DNA of 45,139 bases from Treponema sp. UBA4873 (GCA_002399405.1 DHDP01000021.1:1-45139), one strand, 5' to 3'; shown: positions 32,865-42,425, counted from the stretch's first letter. Numbers and translations are program-made. The notes: generated by a model not told the origin, from the sequence alone.

Positions 32865-33872
32865 TTATTTTTGTGTGAACAGAAAACACGCAACCTCATG
32901 TCCGGCTGCAGCTCCCGCAGGCTGTGTAAACTGCGGCAGGGACTGCCGGCAGCAGTCTTTGTGCTCGGGGCAGCGGTCGTAGAAACAGCATCCGGGACGC
33001 TGCACGTTCGGGGACGGCACGTCGCCTTTCAGAATTATGCGCTGCCGTTTGCGCTCGACGGCAGGATCCGGAACGGGAGCCGCGGAGAGCAGCGCTTTCG
33101 TATACGGATGGAGCGGATTGGCGTATAAATCCTTATATCCGCCTATTTCGACAATCTTTCCCAGATACATGACTGCGATTCTGTCGGAAATATACTTAAT
33201 GACGGCGAGGTCGTGCGCTATGAACAGATACGACAGCCCCATTTCCTTCTGAATATCCTTGAAAAGATTGAGAACCTGCGCCTGAATTGAAACGTCGAGT
33301 GCTGAAACGGGTTCGTCGGCGAGAATAAGATGCGGCCGCAGTGCAAGCGCGCGTGCAATGCCGATGCGCTGCCGCTGACCGCCGGAGAATTCGTGCGGAA
33401 AGCGGTTTTTAAAAAATTTCGACAGGCCTACAAGCTCCATAAGATGCTCGACGCGGCCGTCTATTTCCGCATCCGACATTTTAAAGAAACCGCGCTTTTT
33501 ATAAATCCTCATAGGCTCCGCTATAATTTCCGCGGTCGTCATGCGGGGATCAAGAGAGGAATACGGGTCCTGAAAAACAAGCTGCATGTCCCTGCGCGCC
33601 GAAAACATTTCGTCGCGTTTCAGTTTCGTAAGGTCTCTGCCGTCGAGCAGAACCTTCCCCGACGTCGGCCGGTACAGCTGGGAAACGGCTCGCACGACGG
33701 TAGATTTTCCGCATCCTGATTCACCGACAAGTCCCAGCGTTTCCCCTTTTGCGAGCGTAAAACTGATATCGTCAACTGCGTAAATATATTTCTTCTTTCC
33801 GCCGAAAATGCCTTCGTGTCCCATATAGAAATGCATTTTCAGGTTTTGTACGTCAAGTATGTTACCGCTCAT
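32865..33872 (-). CDS. oppF: Oligopeptide ABC transporter ATP-binding protein OppF
   Basis: ATPase subunit, 335 residues, on the cytoplasmic face of a peptide importer. Walker A is GESGCGKST (50-58), the signature FSGGQRQRIGIARAL starts at 162, and Walker B LILADE is at 182-187 with the D-loop SALD. The C-terminal oligopeptide/dipeptide domain carries a Cys cluster (CCFYDRCPEHKDCC), which in some relatives binds an iron-sulphur centre. The start overlaps the oppD end by 11 bases. It is the last gene of oppABCDF. Confidence 0.95.
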   Translation of the reverse strand: MSGNILDVQNLKMHFYMGHEGIFGGKKKYIYAVDDISFTLAKGETLGLVGESGCGKSTVVRAVSQLYRPTSGKVLLDGRDLTKLKRDEMFSARRDMQLVFQDPYSSLDPRMTTAEIIAEPMRIYKKRGFFKMSDAEIDGRVEHLMELVGLSKFFKNRFPHEFSGGQRQRIGIARALALRPHLILADEPVSALDVSIQAQVLNLFKDIQKEMGLSYLFIAHDLAVIKYISDRIAVMYLGKIVEIGGYKDLYANPLHPYTKALLSAAPVPDPAVERKRQRIILKGDVPSPNVQRPGCCFYDRCPEHKDCCRQSLPQFTQPAGAAAGHEVACFLFTQK

Positions 33873-34884
33873 TTTTTCCGTCCTTCAGATTGAGTGATCC
33901 GGCATCCTTCTGCGCATACAGCCAGCATGAGGCGCAATGTCCGTTGCTGAACTGCGCGAGAGGAGGATATTTCTGTCTGCACACATCCATCGCCTTGTGA
34001 CAGCGGGGATAGAACGGACAGCAGTCCGGCAGGTCTATAACGTTCGGCGGCTGGCCCTCTATTGAAAACAGCCGTTCGTCCGTGTCGCGGTCAAGACGCG
34101 GCACGGATTTAATAAGCCCCTGCGTATACGGATGTTTTGTGTCGTAGAAAATATCGTCCGTCGCTCCGCGTTCAACGATGCGCCCCGCGTACATGACGTT
34201 GATAGTGTCGCAGATGCCCGCGACGACGCCGAGCGAATGGGTAATCAGGATGACGGCGGTACCGAGCCTGCGCGTAAGGTCCTGCATCAGCTCCAGAATC
34301 TGGGCCTGAATCGTAACGTCGAGCGCACTCGTCGGTTCGTCCGCAATCAGAATGTCGGGATTGCACGAAAGTCCCATGGCGATCATGACGCGCTGGCGCA
34401 TACCGCCTGAAAACTGGTGCGGATAGCAGTCGACGCGTTCCTCCGCGCCGGGAATACCGGCGAGCTTGAGCATCTCGACCGCTTTCGCTTTTGCATCCTT
34501 TTTATTTAATCTCTGATGGAGCTGAATCGATTCCATCATCTGTGTCGATATTTTGAGGTACGGATTAAGCGAGGACATCGGGTCCTGAAAAATCATCGCG
34601 ATGCGGTTGCCGCGGATTTCGCGCAGCCGTTCATCGCTCATAGTCAGTATGTCTTCTCCGTGGAACAGCACCTGTCCGCCCGTTATTTTTCCGGGAGGCG
34701 TCTGAATCAGATTAATAATCGAAAGATTCGTGACGCTTTTTCCGGAACCTGATTCTCCGACGATGCCGAGCGTTTCGCCTTTGTGCAGGTCGAATGAAAT
34801 TCCGTCGACAGCTTTTACGACGCCTGCGTCGAGATAAAAATATGTACGGAGGTCTTTCACCTGAAGAATTGTTTCGTCTGTCAT
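33862..34884 (-). CDS. oppD: Oligopeptide ABC transporter ATP-binding protein OppD
   Basis: ATPase subunit, 340 residues. Walker A GESGSGKSV (43-51), signature FSGGMRQRV (158-166), Walker B ILIADE (178-183). The C-terminus again has the Cys motif (CCPFYPRCHKAMDVC). The ATG at 34884 follows a GGGGGA ribosome site. An in-frame extension of 58 codons upstream overlaps oppC and lacks family similarity, so it was dropped. Confidence 0.95.
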   Translation of the reverse strand: MTDETILQVKDLRTYFYLDAGVVKAVDGISFDLHKGETLGIVGESGSGKSVTNLSIINLIQTPPGKITGGQVLFHGEDILTMSDERLREIRGNRIAMIFQDPMSSLNPYLKISTQMMESIQLHQRLNKKDAKAKAVEMLKLAGIPGAEERVDCYPHQFSGGMRQRVMIAMGLSCNPDILIADEPTSALDVTIQAQILELMQDLTRRLGTAVILITHSLGVVAGICDTINVMYAGRIVERGATDDIFYDTKHPYTQGLIKSVPRLDRDTDERLFSIEGQPPNVIDLPDCCPFYPRCHKAMDVCRQKYPPLAQFSNGHCASCWLYAQKDAGSLNLKDGKNER

Positions 34885-34898
34885 TTCTGCCGTCCCCC

Positions 34899-35966
34899 TT
34901 ACACTCTGTTTTTCGACTGCGGGTCGAACGCGTCGCGGACACCGTCGCCGAGGAAGTTCATGGCGAACAGAAACACCGTCATAATGACCGCCGGTACGAG
35001 CAGACACCACGGATAAAGCTGCATTCCCTGAACACCGTCCGAAATGAGAGAACCCCACGAAGCAAGCGGCGCGGAAACGCCGAGACCGAGAAACGAAAGG
35101 AAACTCTCACTCATAATGAATTCCGGGAGTGAAAGAGCCGCATATGCAATAATAATTCCCAGCGTATTGGGAATAAGATGATGCAGAATAATGTGTCCCG
35201 CGCCGGCTCCCATGGAACGCGCGGCGAGAATAAATTCCGTGTTTTTGAGGCTCATCACCTGTCCGCGCACGACGCGCGCAATCGTGAGCCACGACACGAG
35301 CGCAATCGCTACGAACAGAATCGCGACGTTGCGTCCGAGGATCGCCATCATGATGATGACTATAAGCATGTACGGAAGACCGTACATAATGTCGACGAAA
35401 CGCATGAGCACGGCATCGGTAGCGCCGCCGGCGTATCCTGCGATTGCTCCGACGATAATGCCGATGATGAGCGCCGTCACCGTACCTATAAGGCCTATCA
35501 TCATGGAAATACGACCGCCGTATATGGTGCGCGACAGCATGTCCCGTCCCAGCGAATCAGTTCCCAGAATGTAATGACGCTGCTGCACCGGATCGGTCTT
35601 GTTCCGCTCCTCGATCGAGTTTATCTGGGCCTGTTCATTTTCGTTGTATGATGTGCGCCCTTCCTTCGCCATAACTTTTGCAAAGTAGGCTTTCCGCGTT
35701 TCAAGTTCCACTACCCCCGCAGGTCTGAACGACGGCGGAAGGTATGCATGATCGGTATTCTGCTGCGCGTACGGCTGGAGCGGAAGGACGGGCGCAAAAA
35801 GTCCGACCGCAAGATATATGACCGTAATCCAAAAGCCGATATAGGCCATTTTATTTTTTTTAAGACGCCGCCATGCATCAGCTGCAAGCGACACTGATTT
35901 CATTTCCTGATTAAATTCGTTTTTTCCCTGCTCTCTGTTTTTTTTCTTCCTGATAGCTGTAGTCAA
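34899..35966 (-). CDS. oppC: Oligopeptide ABC transporter permease OppC
   Basis: Inner-membrane permease, about 355 residues, with the OppC N-terminal segment, about six helices and the EAA-like loop (LAARSMGAGAGHIILHHLIPN). GTDSLGRDMLSR is typical. No good ATG is available at the front. A TTG at 35966 has AGGTGA five bases upstream and is preferred; a GTG at 35975 is in the same frame and would add three residues. An insertion of about 60 residues (around 85-140) after the first helix is rich in charged residues and probably periplasmic. Confidence 0.93.
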   Translation of the reverse strand: MTTAIRKKKNREQGKNEFNQEMKSVSLAADAWRRLKKNKMAYIGFWITVIYLAVGLFAPVLPLQPYAQQNTDHAYLPPSFRPAGVVELETRKAYFAKVMAKEGRTSYNENEQAQINSIEERNKTDPVQQRHYILGTDSLGRDMLSRTIYGGRISMMIGLIGTVTALIIGIIVGAIAGYAGGATDAVLMRFVDIMYGLPYMLIVIIMMAILGRNVAILFVAIALVSWLTIARVVRGQVMSLKNTEFILAARSMGAGAGHIILHHLIPNTLGIIIAYAALSLPEFIMSESFLSFLGLGVSAPLASWGSLISDGVQGMQLYPWCLLVPAVIMTVFLFAMNFLGDGVRDAFDPQSKNRV

Positions 35967-35978
35967 AATAGTCACCTG

Positions 35979-36908
35979 TTATTCATATGAGATGCGCGGA
36001 TCGAGGATTCCGTAAAGAATATCTACAATAAGATTCATAACGACAAGAATCGCGGAATATACTATCACTGTTCCAAGAATCAGCGTATAATCGCGGTTCA
36101 GCGCGGATTTTACAAAGAAGTTACCGATGCCCGGCACGAGAAAAATCTGTTCGATGACGACTGACCCGGTAACGATTCCCGCAAACGCAGGTCCGAGATA
36201 ACTCACGACGGGCAGAAGCGCTCCGCGCAGTACGTGCTTGACCATGACGACGGAGTTTTTGAGTCCTTTCGCACGCGCCGTACGTATATAATCGGAGCGG
36301 AGCGTCTCAAGAACGCTCGCGCGAGTCAGACGCGCTATGGAAGAAAAATACGGCAGCGCAAGCGTCATCGCAGGCATAATAATTGTCTTCCAGCCTCCGC
36401 GCCCCGTAATCCACCCGGACGTCGGCAGCCACCTGAGCTTGAGTGCGAACACGAGCACCGCAAGCGGGCCCACGACGAACAGCGGAACGGAAAGCCCGAT
36501 GCTCGCCGCCGACATCGTTGTATAATCGACCCAGGTATTCTGGCGGACGGCAGAAAGAAGCCCGAATGAAATGCCGAACAGAACGGCAATCGCAAGGGCT
36601 GTAACGCCGAGAACGAGCGAATTCGGCATGCTGGCGCCGATAAGCTGATTGACGGTAAAATCCTTGTTTTTGAACGACGGACCAAGATCGCCGTGCACCA
36701 TGTCGCCGAGATAGCGCAGATACTGCATACCGAGCGGTTCGTCCATATGATACTTGTGCTCAAGGTTCGCCATAATTTCAGGAGAGACTTTCCGTTCGCT
36801 TGAAAACGGTCCGCCCGGGGCAAGCCGTATCATGAAAAAGCTCAGCGTTACAATAACGAACATCGTAGGAATAAGCCCCAGAAGGCGTTTTACAATAAAT
36901 TTTCCCAT
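35979..36908 (-). CDS. oppB: Oligopeptide ABC transporter permease OppB
   Basis: Inner-membrane permease, 309 residues: the N-terminal helix (LGLIPTMFVIVTLSFFMIRLAPGGPF) and the EAA-type loop (IRTARAKGLKNSVVMVKHVLR) are typical of OppB/DppB. It follows oppA after a strong hairpin and precedes oppC with only a few bases between. Confidence 0.95.
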   Translation of the reverse strand: MGKFIVKRLLGLIPTMFVIVTLSFFMIRLAPGGPFSSERKVSPEIMANLEHKYHMDEPLGMQYLRYLGDMVHGDLGPSFKNKDFTVNQLIGASMPNSLVLGVTALAIAVLFGISFGLLSAVRQNTWVDYTTMSAASIGLSVPLFVVGPLAVLVFALKLRWLPTSGWITGRGGWKTIIMPAMTLALPYFSSIARLTRASVLETLRSDYIRTARAKGLKNSVVMVKHVLRGALLPVVSYLGPAFAGIVTGSVVIEQIFLVPGIGNFFVKSALNRDYTLILGTVIVYSAILVVMNLIVDILYGILDPRISYE

Positions 36909-36934
36909 TTTTCCTAAAAAACTCCGGACATACT

Positions 36935-36966
36935 AACGGAACGGCCTTTTTTAAGGCCATTCCGTT
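36935..36966 (-). promoter_or_regulatory. oppA-oppB intercistronic hairpin
   Basis: A 14-bp stem (36935-36948 with 36953-36966, one G-T pair on the RNA) lies between the oppA stop and the oppB start. There is only a short downstream T-run. It probably lets most transcripts stop or be protected after oppA so that the binding protein is made in excess. Confidence 0.65.
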
Positions 36967-37020
36967 CATTCTAACAGAAGTTATCTGTTTAAGCAATTTT
37001 ATTCTGTGTATTTTTTGTGC

Positions 37021-38604
37021 TTATTTTTTCGCTTTCAAACCGGTATACGGATGCAGATCGAGCGTATTCGAATACCAGCCTTCCCACTTGTTCAGATCGA
37101 TGAGGTTCTGAGTAACGTAGATGTACATCGGGATGATTGACGCATCGCGGTCAACCGCCATTGTCTCTGCGTCGCGGAGAACCTGCATACGTTCCGCACC
37201 TGCGGGCATTTTTGAAGCTTTCTCCAGAAGTGCGTCGTAGTCGGGATTATTGTAGCGTCCGTCGTTGTTTCCGCTGTCTGATTTAAGCAGTTCGAGGAAG
37301 TTCGACGGATCCTGATAGTCGCCTATCCAGCCTTCGCGTGCTATCTCGAAATCGTTCGCCTGACGTTTTGCAAGGAACGTCGCCCATTCCATATTCTGCA
37401 GGTCCATATCGATTCCGAGATTCGTCTTCCACTGCTGCTGCGCCCACTCGGCGATCTTCTTGTGAGAGTCGCTTGTATTGTAAATGTAGGTAAGTTTCGG
37501 GAAGCCTTTTCCGTCGGGATATCCCGCATCGGCAAGCAGCTTCTTCGCTTCCGCAACGTCGAACTTCATACCGTCGGCGGGAGTATATCCGGCCATTTCC
37601 GGTACGAACGCGCCTGTCGCAATCTGTCCGCCTTTCGTCACCTTCTCGACGAGCTCTTTCGTATCAAGTGATTCGATAAGCGCCTTGCGCACGCGTACGT
37701 CCTTGAGCGTCTTGTTGTTAAGATTGAACGCCAGATAATATGAAGCGAGATTCGGATATACCTGATAGTCGTCGCGGAGTTTTACTTCGTCGAGCATGTC
37801 GAGCGGGAACGTGTTCGTCGTATTCCAGTCGATTTCGCCGTTCTTGTATTTATTGTATGCGGTCGTCATATCGTCGATCGGAAGGAACGTGATGCGGGAA
37901 AGGAACACGTTCTGTTTGTTCCAGTATTTTTCGTTCGGTACAACGGTGACTTTTTCCTGAGGAACCCACGATTCAAGAATAAACGGACCGTTGCCTACGA
38001 AATTCTCCGGTTTAATCCAGTCTTTGCCGAACTTTTTGATTGTGTGCATCGGCAGCACATCAAACGAATAATGAGTCATCATGTCGACGGCGTACGGAAC
38101 GGGGCCGACGAGCGTGACTTCGAGCGTGTAATCGTCGACTGCGCGCAGTCCGACTGTGCTTGCGTCGGCTTTTCCTGCGTTATAATCGGCGGCGCCTTTT
38201 ATAACCATAGCCGGCATATATGCGTAAACGGCTGCCGTGGACGGCGCCATGAAATACAACCATGAATCGACGAACGTCTGTGCGGTAACGGGTGTACCGT
38301 CGCTCCACGTCGTCTTGCGGAGATGGAACGTAAGGACTGTATCGTCCGCACTGCGCTCCCAGCTTTCTGCGACGCCGGGGACAGCCTCGCATGTTTTCGG
38401 GTCCGTCGTAACAAGACCTTCAAAAAGAGCGGCATTAATCCGCTGCTCGACATTGCCCTGAATCTGAGTCGGGTCTATAGACTGCGGTTCGGCACCGTTT
38501 TCGATTATCATCTCGGTACCTTTTGATGCTGCTTTCTTCCCGCACCCTGTGACAAGAAGTGCTGCTGAAAGAATTACGGCAGCTGTAAGAAAAAGCTTTT
38601 TCAT
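37021..38604 (-). CDS. oppA: Oligopeptide-binding lipoprotein OppA
   Basis: Peptide-binding lipoprotein of the SBP_bac_5 family, 527 residues. The signal peptide ends in the lipobox LLVTGC. Typical segments: PQSIDPTQIQGNVEQRINAALFEGLV, AESWERSADDTVLTFHLRKTTWSDGTPVTA (in part), and the C-terminal TQNLIDLNKWEGWYSN. The ATG at 38604 has GGAGG eight bases before it; an ATG 15 bases upstream overlaps that site and is rejected. It is the first and probably most expressed gene of the opp operon. Confidence 0.95.
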   Translation of the reverse strand: MKKLFLTAAVILSAALLVTGCGKKAASKGTEMIIENGAEPQSIDPTQIQGNVEQRINAALFEGLVTTDPKTCEAVPGVAESWERSADDTVLTFHLRKTTWSDGTPVTAQTFVDSWLYFMAPSTAAVYAYMPAMVIKGAADYNAGKADASTVGLRAVDDYTLEVTLVGPVPYAVDMMTHYSFDVLPMHTIKKFGKDWIKPENFVGNGPFILESWVPQEKVTVVPNEKYWNKQNVFLSRITFLPIDDMTTAYNKYKNGEIDWNTTNTFPLDMLDEVKLRDDYQVYPNLASYYLAFNLNNKTLKDVRVRKALIESLDTKELVEKVTKGGQIATGAFVPEMAGYTPADGMKFDVAEAKKLLADAGYPDGKGFPKLTYIYNTSDSHKKIAEWAQQQWKTNLGIDMDLQNMEWATFLAKRQANDFEIAREGWIGDYQDPSNFLELLKSDSGNNDGRYNNPDYDALLEKASKMPAGAERMQVLRDAETMAVDRDASIIPMYIYVTQNLIDLNKWEGWYSNTLDLHPYTGLKAKK

Positions 38605-38637
38605 TGAATAAGCCTCCATAAGTTAAATATCTTTTTT

Positions 38638-38665
38638 ATTGTATGAATCGGCAGGATATTTTCAA
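38638..38665 (-). promoter_or_regulatory. opp operon promoter
   Basis: TTGAAA (38660-38665) and TACAAT (38638-38643) on the minus strand are spaced 16 bp apart, 33 bases upstream of oppA. Confidence 0.6.
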
Positions 38666-38779
38666 TACACGAAAATATATTGACATTTCTGCAAAAACAT
38701 GATTGTGCGATCTATGTAAGGAATAAAACAGGATTTTTTACAAGTCGGACGTGTTTTAGAACGCGGATATGCCGTGCAA

Positions 38780-38810
38780 ACCGTTACGGAAATTTCATTT
38801 TCGTAACGGT
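38780..38810 (-). terminator. leuB terminator hairpin
   Basis: ACCGTTACG (38780-38788) pairs with CGTAACGGT (38802-38810), with further A-T pairing inside. It lies 12 bases after the leuB stop. The trailing T-run is short, so termination efficiency is uncertain. Confidence 0.55.
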
Positions 38811-38822
38811 CGGCCGGTGCTG

Positions 38823-39914
38823 TTATTTCGTAAGATATCCGACGACGAGTTCCCCCATCTTCTTTGTGCCGACAAGTCTGCCGGCAGCCCGTACCGCCGC
38901 AGCATCGCCCGCAATGTCTCCCGTTCTCCAGCCGTCGTCGAGCACCTGCTCCACCGCGTTCTCAACGGCCTTCGCTTCCTTCTCCAGCTTAAAGCTGTAA
39001 CGGAGCAGCATTGCGGCGGAGAGAATCGTTGCGAGCGGATTCGCAAGGTCTTTTCCCGCAATATCGGGGGCAGTGCCGTGAATCGGTTCGTACAGTCCGG
39101 GCCCCGTTCCGTCGCCCAGAGATGCGGAGGCAAGCATGCCGATCGAGCCGGTAATCTGGCTTGCCTCGTCGCTCAGGATGTCGCCGAACATGTTGCTCGT
39201 GGCAATGACGTCGAACTGTTTCGGATTGCGCACAAGCTGCATGGAAGCGTTGTCTATATACAGATAGTTGAGCGTCACGTCGGGGTACCCGCCCTTCACG
39301 CTCTCCGCGACTTTACGCCACAAGCGGCTCGAATTGAGGATGTTCGCCTTGTCTACGACGCAGAGAATCTTCCTGCGTTTCTGAGCCGATTCAAATCCGA
39401 TACGCACGATGCGCTCGATTTCTTCCCATGTGTATTTTTCCGTGTCCCACGCAGTTCTTCCGTCGGCCGACGTTCCGCGCTCGCCGAAATAAATACCGCC
39501 TGTAAGCTCGCGTACGATGAGAATGTCGAGTCCGTCGCCCACGACTTCGTCCTTAAGCGGACACGCCGCCTTGAGCTGTTTGAACATGACAGCCGGACGG
39601 AGGTTTGCATATACCTTCATGCCTCCGCGGAGTCCGAGCAGCGCCTTCTCCGGCCTGATCGACGGGTCGACGTCGTCCCACTTCGGGCCGCCGACTGCAC
39701 CGAGCAGCACAGCGTCCGCGTTCAGACAGACGTCGAGCTGGTCCTTCGGAAGCGGGTTGCCCCACTTGTCGATTGCAGCTCCTCCCGCAATTACATTTTT
39801 ATAGGTAAACGTATGTCCGAATTTTTGTGCGACGGCGTCCAGTACATGTACGGCCTCTGTAACAACGTCGGGTCCGATGCCGTCACCCGGAATCAAAGCG
39901 ATTGTCTTATTCAT
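38823..39914 (-). CDS. leuB: 3-isopropylmalate dehydrogenase
   Basis: Cytoplasmic NAD-dependent decarboxylating dehydrogenase, 363 residues. The N-terminal LIPGDGIGPDVV, ELTGGIYFGERG, the NMFGDILSDEAS metal/substrate region and PIHGTAPDIAGK are family hallmarks. The ATG at 39914 follows AGGAG at six bases; an upstream in-frame ATG was not used. It lies downstream of cimA and a membrane-protein gene but has its own consensus promoter. Besides leucine synthesis, LeuB oxidises methylmalate in the citramalate route to isoleucine, which fits the cimA neighbour. Confidence 0.96.
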   Translation of the reverse strand: MNKTIALIPGDGIGPDVVTEAVHVLDAVAQKFGHTFTYKNVIAGGAAIDKWGNPLPKDQLDVCLNADAVLLGAVGGPKWDDVDPSIRPEKALLGLRGGMKVYANLRPAVMFKQLKAACPLKDEVVGDGLDILIVRELTGGIYFGERGTSADGRTAWDTEKYTWEEIERIVRIGFESAQKRRKILCVVDKANILNSSRLWRKVAESVKGGYPDVTLNYLYIDNASMQLVRNPKQFDVIATSNMFGDILSDEASQITGSIGMLASASLGDGTGPGLYEPIHGTAPDIAGKDLANPLATILSAAMLLRYSFKLEKEAKAVENAVEQVLDDGWRTGDIAGDAAAVRAAGRLVGTKKMGELVVGYLTK

Positions 39915-39962
39915 GCCAAGCTCCTGTATCAACATAATTTCAGTATTACTACTTACTCTTCA

Positions 39963-39991
39963 GTTATACTAAAGTCACTGAACTATGTCAA
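39963..39991 (-). promoter_or_regulatory. leuB promoter
   Basis: TTGACA (39986-39991) and TATAAC (39963-39968) on the minus strand, spacer 17 bp, 48 bases before the start codon. Confidence 0.75.
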
Positions 39992-40003
39992 CATTTGCCG
40001 GTT

Positions 40004-40642
40004 TCATACGTTTTTTTCGCCGAGAAGGGGCTGCGCAATGTGAACGCAGCAGAACTGCGTAAACGGTCCCATTAAAAGCGCCGTAATGACCGTGCCGATT
40101 CCGACCTCAGCTCTGGCTCCGCAGAGGAATCCTATGAGCGTGCACATCGCGTCGGTGAAAATACGGCACCAGCGGAACTGAACCGGCAGTTTGTCTTTCA
40201 TGATAAGCGCGATTGCGTCGTACGAGGACACGCCTAAATCGGCGGTAATATACAGCGACGATGCAACACAGAAAATAAGAAGAGCCGCGGCAAGACATGC
40301 AATGCGCACGGGAAGCGTGTCCGCAGAGAACAGGCCGTCGAGTCCGCCCTTTGCGAAGTCTGCGACGGTGCCGACAATGAACAGATTGATGACAGTCGCA
40401 ATGCCGAGGTAATGTTTGTCGACGATAAAGACAATCACAATAAGTACGCCCATGATGACCGGATACATAATGCCGTAGCGGAAATGAAACACGTCCGCCA
40501 TGCCGACGACGAACGCAGTCCACGGATCGGTGCCCAGCTCTGCTTTACGCAGCAGCGCGACGACAACGCCCAGAAAGGCCGTGCCGATAAACGACATGGC
40601 AAGCCGGCGCAGGCTGAATTTCTCCATAAACCAGAATTTCAT
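40004..40642 (-). CDS. YczE/YitT-like integral membrane protein
   Basis: A 212-residue inner-membrane protein with about five or six hydrophobic helices and no signal peptide. The sequence (LRKAELGTDPWTAFVVGMADVF…; ADLGVSSYDAIALIM) matches what I know of the YczE/YyaS/YitT group, whose function is poorly defined. Its ATG overlaps the cimA TGA as ATGA, so it is translationally coupled to citramalate synthase. A role in exporting or sensing a metabolite of that pathway is possible but unproven. Confidence 0.75.
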   Translation of the reverse strand: MKFWFMEKFSLRRLAMSFIGTAFLGVVVALLRKAELGTDPWTAFVVGMADVFHFRYGIMYPVIMGVLIVIVFIVDKHYLGIATVINLFIVGTVADFAKGGLDGLFSADTLPVRIACLAAALLIFCVASSLYITADLGVSSYDAIALIMKDKLPVQFRWCRIFTDAMCTLIGFLCGARAEVGIGTVITALLMGPFTQFCCVHIAQPLLGEKNV

Positions 40643-42246
40643 ATCATCTTCCTGAAATGCTTCTCTATATCTTTGATGAGTTTATACTCGAACGAATCGA
40701 CAAGCGCAAGCCACGACGCTTCCATCACGTCCGCAGAAACTCCGACGGTCGTCCACGAGTCGACGCCGTCGGTGCTTTCAATAAGAACGCGCACGTGCGA
40801 TGCGGTCGCCGACTTTCCGTCGAGAACGCGGACTTTATAGTCGGTAAGACGGATTTTCTCGACGGCAGGATAGAACCGCACGAGCGCCTTGCGGAGCGCA
40901 ATGTCGAGCGCGTTTACAGGACCGTCGCCCTCGCCCGCCGTCACTTCAATCTGCCCGTCGACTTCAACTTTTATCTGGGCGCACGCGTTCACGCCCTCCT
41001 CCGGACGCGGATTCATGCCGCTTGTCTGATAGTAGTGAAGCCTGAAGAACGGCTGGTACTTACCGATGATTTTGCGCACGAGCAGCTCGAAACTTCCGTC
41101 GGCCCCCTCGAACTGATAGCCTTCAAATTCGAGCTCCTTCATCTTTTTCATAATGTCCTTTACGAGGGGATTGTCCTTCGTGATGGTCGGGTCGAACTTC
41201 TGTATCTTCTCGATTATCATGCTGCGTCCGGCAACCTCGCTCATGAGGAACACGCGGGAATTGCCGACAGCTTCGGGAGCCACGTGCTCGTATGCGACGG
41301 GATTTTTGAGGACCGCGTCGATGTGCATGCCCGCTTTGTGTGCAAACGCATTCGCACCGACGTACGGCATCTGCGGATTGAGCGCAATGTTGGCAATTTC
41401 GGCAACCTGCTTCACCGTCGGCGTGAGCGTTTCGAGCTTGCCGTCAGGAACGCATCTGTATCCCATCTTGAGCTCGAGGTTTGCAATCACCGTCGAAAGA
41501 TTCGCGTTCCCCGTCCGCTCCCCGAATCCGAGCAGCGTTCCCTGCACGTGGCGTGCGCCGGCCTGCACAGCAATGAGCGAGTTGGCGACTGCGAGACCGC
41601 CGTCGTCGTGCGTGTGTATTCCCACCACCGCCCTGCCGCCGAACTGGCCGACGACGGCCGCCACCGTTTCACGGCACTCGTCCGGAAGTACGCCGCCCTT
41701 CGTCTCGCACAGACTAAGGACAGTCGCCCCGCCGTCGAGCGCAGCCTCGAGCGTCTTCATCGCGTATTCCTTATTCTCGTGATACCCGGTAAAAAAATGT
41801 TCCGCATCGTAAATGACGTTGTGTCCGTTCTTCGTAAGAAAGTCGCACGTGTCGCGTATCATCGCAAGATTCTCCTGAAGCGTCGTCTTAATAATTTCCG
41901 TCACGTGGAACGTCCACGATTTTCCGAATATGACTACGTCGTGCGTTCCCGCCGCGAGCAGACTCTGCAGGTTCGCATCCTCCGCGCAGGAAATATCCTT
42001 GCGTCTCGTCGAACCGAACGCGCAGAGCTTCGCGTGCGAAAGCGGAATCTTCTTAATCTCCTGAAAGAATTCCATATCCTTGGGATTTGAACCGGGATTG
42101 CCCGCCTCGATATACGCTACGCCGAGCTCGTCAAGCGCCTGTACAATATGAATCTTGTCCTGAACAGAAAAGCTGATACCTTCGCCCTGCGCTCCGTCGC
42201 GCAGTGTGGAATCAAGAATGTCGATAGTTTTCTCTGATGACGCCAT
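40639..42246 (-). CDS. cimA: (R)-citramalate synthase
   Basis: Cytoplasmic enzyme condensing pyruvate and acetyl-CoA to citramalate, the first step of a threonine-independent isoleucine pathway, 535 residues. The HMGL/LeuA-type barrel shows DSTLRDGAQGEGISFS at the N-terminus and the metal-binding HTHDDGGLAVANS. A C-terminal LeuA-dimer regulatory domain (about 400-530) should bind isoleucine for feedback control. The length and the YIEAGNPGSNPKD and GFGERTGNANL motifs fit the CimA group better than LeuA. GGGGGT precedes the ATG. Confidence 0.93.
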   Translation of the reverse strand: MASSEKTIDILDSTLRDGAQGEGISFSVQDKIHIVQALDELGVAYIEAGNPGSNPKDMEFFQEIKKIPLSHAKLCAFGSTRRKDISCAEDANLQSLLAAGTHDVVIFGKSWTFHVTEIIKTTLQENLAMIRDTCDFLTKNGHNVIYDAEHFFTGYHENKEYAMKTLEAALDGGATVLSLCETKGGVLPDECRETVAAVVGQFGGRAVVGIHTHDDGGLAVANSLIAVQAGARHVQGTLLGFGERTGNANLSTVIANLELKMGYRCVPDGKLETLTPTVKQVAEIANIALNPQMPYVGANAFAHKAGMHIDAVLKNPVAYEHVAPEAVGNSRVFLMSEVAGRSMIIEKIQKFDPTITKDNPLVKDIMKKMKELEFEGYQFEGADGSFELLVRKIIGKYQPFFRLHYYQTSGMNPRPEEGVNACAQIKVEVDGQIEVTAGEGDGPVNALDIALRKALVRFYPAVEKIRLTDYKVRVLDGKSATASHVRVLIESTDGVDSWTTVGVSADVMEASWLALVDSFEYKLIKDIEKHFRKMI

Positions 42247-42280
42247 ATTGTACCCCCGTAAAAAATATTTTTTCCACTAT

Positions 42281-42308
42281 ATAATAAACATGACGTTAAG
42301 TGAAGCAA
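42281..42308 (-). promoter_or_regulatory. Candidate cimA promoter
   Basis: TTGCTT (42303-42308) and TATTAT (42281-42286) on the minus strand, 16-bp spacer, 34 bases upstream of cimA. Both boxes are imperfect. Confidence 0.4.
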
Positions 42309-42425
42309 AATAATATAAGTATAATTCCAAGCGATTTCCCACTAAATCAATAGATATTTACACAAATACAGTATTTTGATAGTATTATAACTTAAAGCAG
42401 CGTTTGCAAAGCCCGGAGGTAAAAA

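Noticed and set aside
34885..35058. 58-codon N-terminal extension of OppD
   Set aside because: Overlaps the end of oppC, lies before a good ribosome site, and is unlike any ATPase N-terminus.
38769..40043. A 424-codon frame opposite leuB
   Set aside because: Antisense shadow; the minus strand encodes an unambiguous isopropylmalate dehydrogenase.
40657..42090. A 477-codon frame opposite cimA
   Set aside because: Same reasoning: antisense shadow of a conserved enzyme, no recognisable domain.
42357..42391. TTTACA and TATAAC as a promoter for the B6 kinase gene
   Set aside because: Their spacing of 23 bp is too long for a standard promoter and no better -35 box was seen.
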